In this document: one piece after another, positions 23,461 through 27,227 of the stretch
How positions within the stretch are numbered: position 1 is the stretch's first letter
Layout of the letters: every line of letters begins with the position of its first letter
NCBI GenBank assembly: GCA_964479125.1
Contig: CAYZJK010000007.1
Span: forward strand, 1 to 27,227
Direction of reading: 5' to 3'
From: CAYZJK01 sp964479125
GTDB lineage: Bacteria > Patescibacteriota > Saccharimonadia > Saccharimonadales > Saccharimonadaceae
Length of the DNA stretch: 27,227 nucleotides
Notes under the pieces: generated by a model
Database searches by the model: none
Told to the model about the DNA's origin: nothing
The model's input: the letters and a program-made list of their open reading frames with translations, nothing else
Program-made: the position numbers and the translations under genes

Positions 23461-24064
23461 AGAAAGATTCTTAAAGAACGTAAACTCAGCTCAATACCAA
23501 AAGTTGGCTACGCAATCGTTTAACCTCTAATCGTAATAGTAGTTATTGGGATCTTAGCCGCTATCAGTGTAGTAGTCTACAGTGGGATCCAAAAAAAGAG
23601 CCCAGGTCCCTGTTGCTAAAACCGACTTACAAAACATTGCTAGACAAATGGAGATGTTTAAAGTTGAACACGATCGCTACCCGGAGCGAGAAGTTGGCCC
23701 AGGCCATGTTGAACTAGCTGAGATTCTTAAACGAATCGGTATTTATGAACACACCCGCTGATCAGGCAATACTAACACCCGGGCTGATCGAGGCTATCTA
23801 TTTTACTTTAAGCCAGATAATAGCGGGTATAACGTAGTCGTTTTTGAGCCAATCTACAACTTCCTACGCAAAGATGGGCCTAGTCATATCGGCGAGCTAA
23901 TTTACCGTATCAACGAAAGTGGCGTCGTTGAGGAAACACCCCTTGCCTGGAATAGCTCGATTAGCTCGGTAAGTGGCAACCTTTGTAGCCTAGCCAACGA
24001 TGGTGAGCTGTGGGATGGCATTGCCACTTGGTCATACAACATACCAACCGCTTACGCCCCTTAA
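23461..24064 (+). pseudogene. Decayed type IV pilin-like gene
   Basis: The first frame reads KVGYAIV*PLIVIVVIGILAAISVVVYSGIQKK, clearly a prepilin N-terminus, but the conserved Glu5 codon is TAA (23521-23523). After a run of seven A (23591-23597) the frame shifts by one. Removing one A restores GIQKRAQVPVAKTDLQNIARQ and a frame open to TAA 24062, except for TGA at 23759-23761 where Trp would fit. No start codon is visible upstream, and mature residues 1, 2 and 6 also deviate (Tyr, Ala and Pro for Phe, Thr and Leu). The remaining reading is intact to NLCSLANDGELWDGIATW near the end, so decay looks recent. It lies 32 nt after the GH97 gene and may once have been cotranscribed with it. Confidence 0.8.
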
Positions 24065-24095
24065 TTTAAGTGTAGCTAAATAAGCATAGCTTCTA

Positions 24096-24101
24096 TATAA
24101 T
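24096..24101 (+). promoter_or_regulatory. -10 box of the MFS exporter gene
   Basis: A perfect TATAAT lies about 112 nt before the ATG. The transcript would begin near 24108, at the base of a potential hairpin. No good -35 is seen. Confidence 0.45.
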
Positions 24102-24107
24102 ATCTTT

Positions 24108-24180
24108 TGGCGATTTTATAATTCTAAGTATTTGATAAATCTTCGCCACGCCAAGCCGAAAGGCCGAGCGGGGGATTTTT
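24108..24180 (+). promoter_or_regulatory. Structured leader of the MFS exporter gene
   Basis: TGGCGA (24108-24113) can pair with TCGCCA (24143-24148), closing an AT-rich loop. Next is a GC-rich hairpin, CGC...GCC-GAAA-GGC...GCG (24149-24170), with a GNRA tetraloop (24158-24161), then GGGGATTTTT. The last part could also act as a weak terminator or hold back the ribosome site at 24203-24210. I do not recognise a known riboswitch class. Confidence 0.4.
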
Positions 24181-24213
24181 AAATTGTTTATTAATCAAAT
24201 CAAAAGGGGAGAG

Positions 24214-25839
24214 ATGTTTAAAAAGAAAAAGAATCAGTTAGCTGAACCAGTTGACTTAGAGGGCATCAGCCAAGAAGTATATAACAGGCGCTGGTGGATA
24301 TTAATTGCACTGTGTATCGCAGAATTAGGTGTAATGCTGGCTAACAGTAGCCTTAATATGGCTCTACCGGCTATGTCACGCGACCTGAACCTAACTCAGG
24401 CGAGTCTAACGTGGATAGTAAATATCTATACACTGATTTTTGCTAGCTTCCTATTCTTAGCCGGAGCACTAGGCGACCGCTATGGTCGTAAGATGGCGAT
24501 GCAAATTGGTCTTGGTATCTTCGTAGTTGGCACACTCTACGCTGCCTTTATAGCCAACACTTCAACCGAGTTAATTATCTCTCGGGCTATCATGGGCCTT
24601 GGTGGAGCACTAGTTCTGCCAACAACCCTATCAATCATCAATAACACCTTCCCAACCAAGAAGCGAGCTCAAGCAATTGCTATCTGGAGTGCGGTAGCCG
24701 GTGTCGGTATGATGTTTGGCTCAGTTATTAGCGGTGTAATCCTCGAGTTCTTTACTTGGCATGCACTATTCCTATTTAGCACCGTCGTAGCGGTCATAGG
24801 GTTTACTATTAACCAACTAGTCACCCCCGAATCTCGAGACGAAGAGTCCCTACCAGTTGACTGGACTGGTGGTATTTTAACCATCATTGGTCTATTCTCG
24901 TTAGTCTTTGGTATTACTGAAGCGCCAGCACAAGGCTTATTCGACCCATTAGTAGCCGCATCGATAGCGGTTGGTGTAGTTACTTTAATCTGTTTTGTGC
25001 TTTATGAAATGCGCACTAAACACCCGATGCTTGATATGTCTCTTTTCAAGAACAAGTCATTTAGCGTCTCAACCCTAACCCTTACTTTAACCTTCTTAGC
25101 TCTTGCTGGCGTCTTCTTCTCAATTAGCCAGGTAGAGCAACTAATCCTAGGCTTTAGCGCCCTGCAGGCCTCTCTAGCGTTAATCCCAGTAATGCTTCCA
25201 ATGATGTTTGTTTCTCCATTAATACCGAAGATTGTCGACAAGATAGGTGCTAGACTTACAATTTCAATCGGTCTTGTGATCGCAGGTTGCGGATTCCTAC
25301 TAATGTCGACTTGGACCGCTGACATGACCTATGTTGACTTACTTATCATGGGCTTCGTCATGATGACAGGTATCTCAGCTGCCATGACACCGGGAACTAA
25401 CATTCTGATGTCATCTGTGCCGCGCAACCGATCAGGTATGGGTTCAGCCATGAACGACACTACAAGGGAACTGGGCGGAGCCCTGGGCGTAGCTGTCCTC
25501 GGCGCAATTCTAGCTGCAGTCTACGAAGAAAAGATTGTAACAACCGCCTCTCAGTTTACTGGCGAGATTAAAGCAGCTCTAGAGAGCTCACTAGCCGTAG
25601 CGCTTGAGGTAGGTGAGAGGATAGGCCCGGGCGGCGAAGCAGTCGCTGAAGCGGCCAAGACAGCTTGGATGCAGGGCATTGAACTATCTGCTCTAATAGC
25701 AGCTGGAATTCTATTCTTTAGCGCCGCGGTAGCTATTATCTTCCTACCAAACAAAAAGGAAGAGGATAGAATCAAAGCCGAGCAAGAAGCAGAAGCTGCC
25801 GAGCTAGCAATTGATCCAACCGCTCAAGCTACAAATTAA
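24214..25839 (+). CDS. MFS drug:H+ antiporter, DHA2 (EmrB/QacA) type
   Basis: This 541-residue protein with about 14 membrane helices exports drugs or other toxic compounds using the proton gradient. It has motif A GALGDRYGRK (about 85-94), motif B SRAIMGLGGALVLP (about 122-135), the motif-C region GVGMMFGSVISGVIL and a central MLDMSLFKNKSFS loop usual for the group. Between the last helices is an outer loop of about 65 residues (EEKIVTTASQF...), also normal. The Lys-rich N-terminus and acidic Ala-rich tail are cytoplasmic. ATG 24214 is chosen over an upstream TTG (24184) because AAAAGGGGAG lies just before it. It may be controlled by its leader. Confidence 0.92.
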   Translation: MFKKKKNQLAEPVDLEGISQEVYNRRWWILIALCIAELGVMLANSSLNMALPAMSRDLNLTQASLTWIVNIYTLIFASFLFLAGALGDRYGRKMAMQIGLGIFVVGTLYAAFIANTSTELIISRAIMGLGGALVLPTTLSIINNTFPTKKRAQAIAIWSAVAGVGMMFGSVISGVILEFFTWHALFLFSTVVAVIGFTINQLVTPESRDEESLPVDWTGGILTIIGLFSLVFGITEAPAQGLFDPLVAASIAVGVVTLICFVLYEMRTKHPMLDMSLFKNKSFSVSTLTLTLTFLALAGVFFSISQVEQLILGFSALQASLALIPVMLPMMFVSPLIPKIVDKIGARLTISIGLVIAGCGFLLMSTWTADMTYVDLLIMGFVMMTGISAAMTPGTNILMSSVPRNRSGMGSAMNDTTRELGGALGVAVLGAILAAVYEEKIVTTASQFTGEIKAALESSLAVALEVGERIGPGGEAVAEAAKTAWMQGIELSALIAAGILFFSAAVAIIFLPNKKEEDRIKAEQEAEAAELAIDPTAQATN

Positions 25840-25854
25840 CAATACAATTAGCAT

Positions 25855-25883
25855 TAAAATAGACCCTAGGCGGGTCTATTTTA
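25855..25883. terminator. Bidirectional terminator between the MFS and hydrolase genes
   Basis: TAAAATAGACCC (25855-25866) and GGGTCTATTTTA (25872-25883) form a perfect 12-bp stem with a 5-nt loop, with T-rich ends on both strands, between convergent genes. Confidence 0.88.
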
Positions 25884-25901
25884 TTATCCAGAAGCTATCC
25901 T

Positions 25902-26513
25902 TTAACGGTCAATCACCGACTGAATTAATTCAACCATCTCAGGAAACTCTGGTCGCATGAAATGATCTGGGCCATCTAACTGAACATACTCAGCCATCGG
26001 TAAGACTTTTTGATATCGGTGCTGCTCATCAATATTAACCACTGGATCATTAGGAGCGTGAACCAGCACTACATCTTTAGTGCTCTTATATATATTTTCT
26101 AAACTATCGCTAGGCTCAATAGTAAATCCACCTAAGTCTTCTATTGACTCGTCATTATATGGACCAGCCAGCATCATGATTGCTTTAGCAGGTTTCTTAA
26201 GTTCATTACCAGCTAAATATTTAGCCAAGAAGATAGCACCAAGAGAATGACCGATTAAAATAGCATCTTTTTCAATAACGTCCTGAAGTCTATCAAACCA
26301 AATACTCCACTCCTTGAACGATGCATTCTGCTTATTAGGCATAGAAGGTAGAAGTACCTCTGCTGATGAAGTGAGTGTCTTATCTAGCAGATGAAACCAC
26401 ATTGGCTGATAGGTAAGGCGGTCCTTGTATACCGTCTTAGTCTTTAGATTGTCTAAAAACCTATCGTAACTATTAAAGGCTGTTCCACCATGAATGAAAA
26501 CTATTTGTTGCAT
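25902..26513 (-). CDS. Small alpha/beta serine hydrolase (RBBP9/YdeN type)
   Basis: This 203-residue protein has the small alpha/beta hydrolase layout. It starts VFIHGG (oxyanion region, 5-10), has nucleophile elbow GHSLGA, the acid in HAPNDPVV and the catalytic His in GPDHF near the C-terminus. There is no signal peptide. The frame stays open upstream to 26576, but ATG 26513 begins at the normal family N-terminus (MQQIVFIHGG). It also lies 6 nt after an extended -10 box that would fall inside the longer version. The physiological substrate of this family is generally unknown. It is a single-gene unit. Confidence 0.88.
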   Translation of the reverse strand: MQQIVFIHGGTAFNSYDRFLDNLKTKTVYKDRLTYQPMWFHLLDKTLTSSAEVLLPSMPNKQNASFKEWSIWFDRLQDVIEKDAILIGHSLGAIFLAKYLAGNELKKPAKAIMMLAGPYNDESIEDLGGFTIEPSDSLENIYKSTKDVVLVHAPNDPVVNIDEQHRYQKVLPMAEYVQLDGPDHFMRPEFPEMVELIQSVIDR

Positions 26514-26519
26514 ATATAA

Positions 26520-26528
26520 ATTGTAGCA
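26520..26528 (-). promoter_or_regulatory. Extended -10 promoter of the hydrolase gene, leaderless
   Basis: On the minus strand TGC followed by TACAAT (26525-26520) lies exactly 6 nt before ATG 26513, which would place the first transcribed base at the start codon. Confidence 0.55.
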
Positions 26529-26556
26529 TGCAAGCGTTAAGCATAACTTTAAGTGT

Positions 26557-26584
26557 TTGTAAAATATACAAATCATTATATAAT
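26557..26584 (+). promoter_or_regulatory. Promoter of the last gene
   Basis: TTGTAA (26557-26562), a 16-nt spacer and a perfect TATAAT (26579-26584). The transcript would start near 26591, at the first base of a palindrome. Confidence 0.6.
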
Positions 26585-26590
26585 AATATA

Positions 26591-26606
26591 GATGATGTAT
26601 ATCATC
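26591..26606. repeat. Operator-like inverted repeat at a transcription start
   Basis: GATGAT-GTAT-ATCATC has two perfect 6-bp arms and covers the predicted start site of the last gene. This is a common place for a repressor site. It is also short enough to be chance in AT-rich DNA. Confidence 0.4.
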
Positions 26607-26631
26607 CGCACCTTCTACATTAAGGAGTAAA

Positions 26632-27087
26632 GTGTCTACTAAAGAGTACGTCGCACCTTACTTTGACCATTTGCCACTGGAGCGGCGGATTACCAAGCTA
26701 GACTCACTCGCTAGGAAGCTTCAGCGTCGCCTCGACAACTTTATAGATGAACTTAAAGTCGTCACTAGGCAATCTAACTACTTTCTAGACAGTTTGAGAG
26801 GTAATCTCGCCAGTAATGGTAGTGCAAGTCAAGTAGACAGACCATTAGATGCATCTACTTTGATGGAACTGATGCCTGAGCGTAAGCGTCAGATTGAATG
26901 CAGCCTAATGCTAGTTGCATATTGCCAACAGGAGGTAAATAACCTCACTAACGACATCACAGAAAAAACCCGAACGATGAATCACCTACTTAAGGAGTGG
27001 CACAAAGAAAGTCAAAGATCACAGGTATTCGACATACAGACTTATGCGATCTATCGTAGATACATAAAAAACTCCGACAACCAGTGA
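26632..27087 (+). CDS. Uncharacterised coiled-coil protein, 151 aa
   Basis: I do not recognise this protein. It is soluble, highly charged and mostly helical, with two likely coiled-coil stretches (about 15-55: LERRITKLDSLARKLQRRLDNFIDELK, and about 80-130: MPERKRQIECSLMLVAYCQQEVNNLTNDITEKTRTMNHLLKEW). A Ser/Asn/Gly-rich turn (about 56-72) separates them, so it may fold as a helical hairpin. The start is GTG, supported by TAAGGAG 4 nt upstream. It has its own promoter with an operator-like palindrome and its own terminator. Confidence 0.75.
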   Translation: MSTKEYVAPYFDHLPLERRITKLDSLARKLQRRLDNFIDELKVVTRQSNYFLDSLRGNLASNGSASQVDRPLDASTLMELMPERKRQIECSLMLVAYCQQEVNNLTNDITEKTRTMNHLLKEWHKESQRSQVFDIQTYAIYRRYIKNSDNQ

Positions 27088-27097
27088 AGAAAGGTCA

Positions 27098-27118
27098 GCC
27101 CGCATAGAGCGGGCTTTT
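27098..27118 (+). terminator. Terminator after the last gene
   Basis: GCCCGC (27098-27103) and GCGGGC (27109-27114) form a 6-bp GC stem with a 5-nt loop, followed by TTTT. It starts 11 nt after the stop codon. Confidence 0.88.
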
Positions 27119-27128
27119 CACTTAGCAA

Positions 27129-27157
27129 AAGTATAGTTTTATCGTCCAGCTATACTT
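27129..27157. repeat. Inverted repeat near the right edge
   Basis: AAGTATAG (27129-27136) and CTATACTT (27150-27157) form an 8-bp perfect inverted repeat with a 13-nt loop, followed by GCTTTTATTT. It may be the tail end of a terminator for a gene beyond the window, or a second weak terminator. Confidence 0.4.
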
Positions 27158-27216
27158 GCTTTTATTTACTAAATGTTGCGTAGGATTAATTGCATAATAT
27201 GAATAACATTATCTAG

Positions 27217-27222
27217 TATAAT
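27217..27222 (+). promoter_or_regulatory. Possible -10 box at the window edge
   Basis: A perfect TATAAT stands 5 bases from the right edge in a gene-free AT-rich stretch. It could start a gene beyond the window. No -35 is seen. Confidence 0.3.
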
Positions 27223-27227
27223 AGCAT

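Noticed and set aside
23759..23761. TGA read as an amino acid (UGA recoding as in Gracilibacteria/Absconditabacteria)
   Set aside because: Several intact genes end in TGA, and the same frame also has a TAA and a frameshift, so this is decay and not a changed code.
24108..24180. Known riboswitch (fluoride, guanidine or preQ1 type) in the MFS leader
   Set aside because: The conserved cores of these classes are not recognisable; kept only as an unclassified structured leader.
24184..24213. Longer start of the MFS exporter at TTG 24184
   Set aside because: ATG 24214 directly follows AAAAGGGGAG; the TTG has no ribosome site.
26514..26576. Longer start of the hydrolase at 26576
   Set aside because: The extra residues are unlike the family and would cover the extended -10 box; ATG 26513 matches the family N-terminus.
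1..27227. CRISPR array, tRNA/rRNA genes, insertion sequences or prophage genes
   Set aside because: No direct-repeat arrays, cloverleaf-like sequences, transposase or phage-type genes were seen on either strand.

Overview
The window looks like a scaffold from a small-genome Patescibacteria/CPR bacterium, most likely a Saccharibacteria (TM7) relative. The evidence is a conserved CPR protein of unknown function behind rplJ-rplL, a type IV pilin with the GFTxxELxxV...YNGIQNR signature fused to a FISUMP-like domain, a DHH phosphoesterase with an altered first motif, and DnaX and RecR proteins that have lost their Cys4 zinc modules. TGA is used as a normal stop (DHH, AI-2E, ABC ATPase and last genes), so this is not a UGA-recoding lineage. 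Two 100-N scaffold gaps (15276-15375 and 19740-19839) each interrupt a transporter gene.

Layout. 1-429: 3' part of a secreted-type S1 serine protease. 544-1191 (-): unknown acidic protein. 1318-2520: rplJ-rplL with a strong promoter, an L10-leader RNA with an overlapping terminator, and a downstream terminator. 2652-3245: conserved CPR unknown with its own promoter. 3294-11846: a long + strand run for nucleotide and DNA metabolism: thymidine kinase, dnaX, dnaB, a membrane glycosyltransferase, ybaB, recR, DHH phosphoesterase, cysS. 11868-14297 (-): tgt and an AI-2E family permease. 14359-17648: a tightly packed ABC-2 transporter plus two-component system. 17750-18211: GreA-like factor. 18339-21269 (-): P-type ATPase and FISUMP pilin. 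21455-23428: GH97 alpha-glucosidase-like enzyme. 23461-24064: a decayed pilin gene. 24096-25839: DHA2-type drug exporter behind a structured leader. 25902-26513 (-): small serine hydrolase. 26632-27087: coiled-coil unknown.

How it works together. The dnaX/dnaB/ybaB/recR block covers clamp loading, helicase and recombinational repair; thymidine kinase and Tgt suggest salvage of thymidine and of a queuine-type base, as expected of a host-dependent cell. The ABC/two-component operon and the MFS exporter are envelope-stress or drug-export functions. The pilin and protease face outward and could take part in contact with a host.

Most notable: (1) many genes start 6-12 nt after an (often extended) -10 box with no Shine-Dalgarno sequence, so leaderless transcription appears common; (2) an L10-leader whose closing helix shares bases with an intrinsic terminator; (3) paired loss of zinc ligands in DnaX and RecR while CysRS, Tgt and Tdk keep theirs; (4) a pilin pseudogene with three separate lesions; (5) a structured leader upstream of the exporter. 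All functional statements come from reading the sequence; no database search was run.
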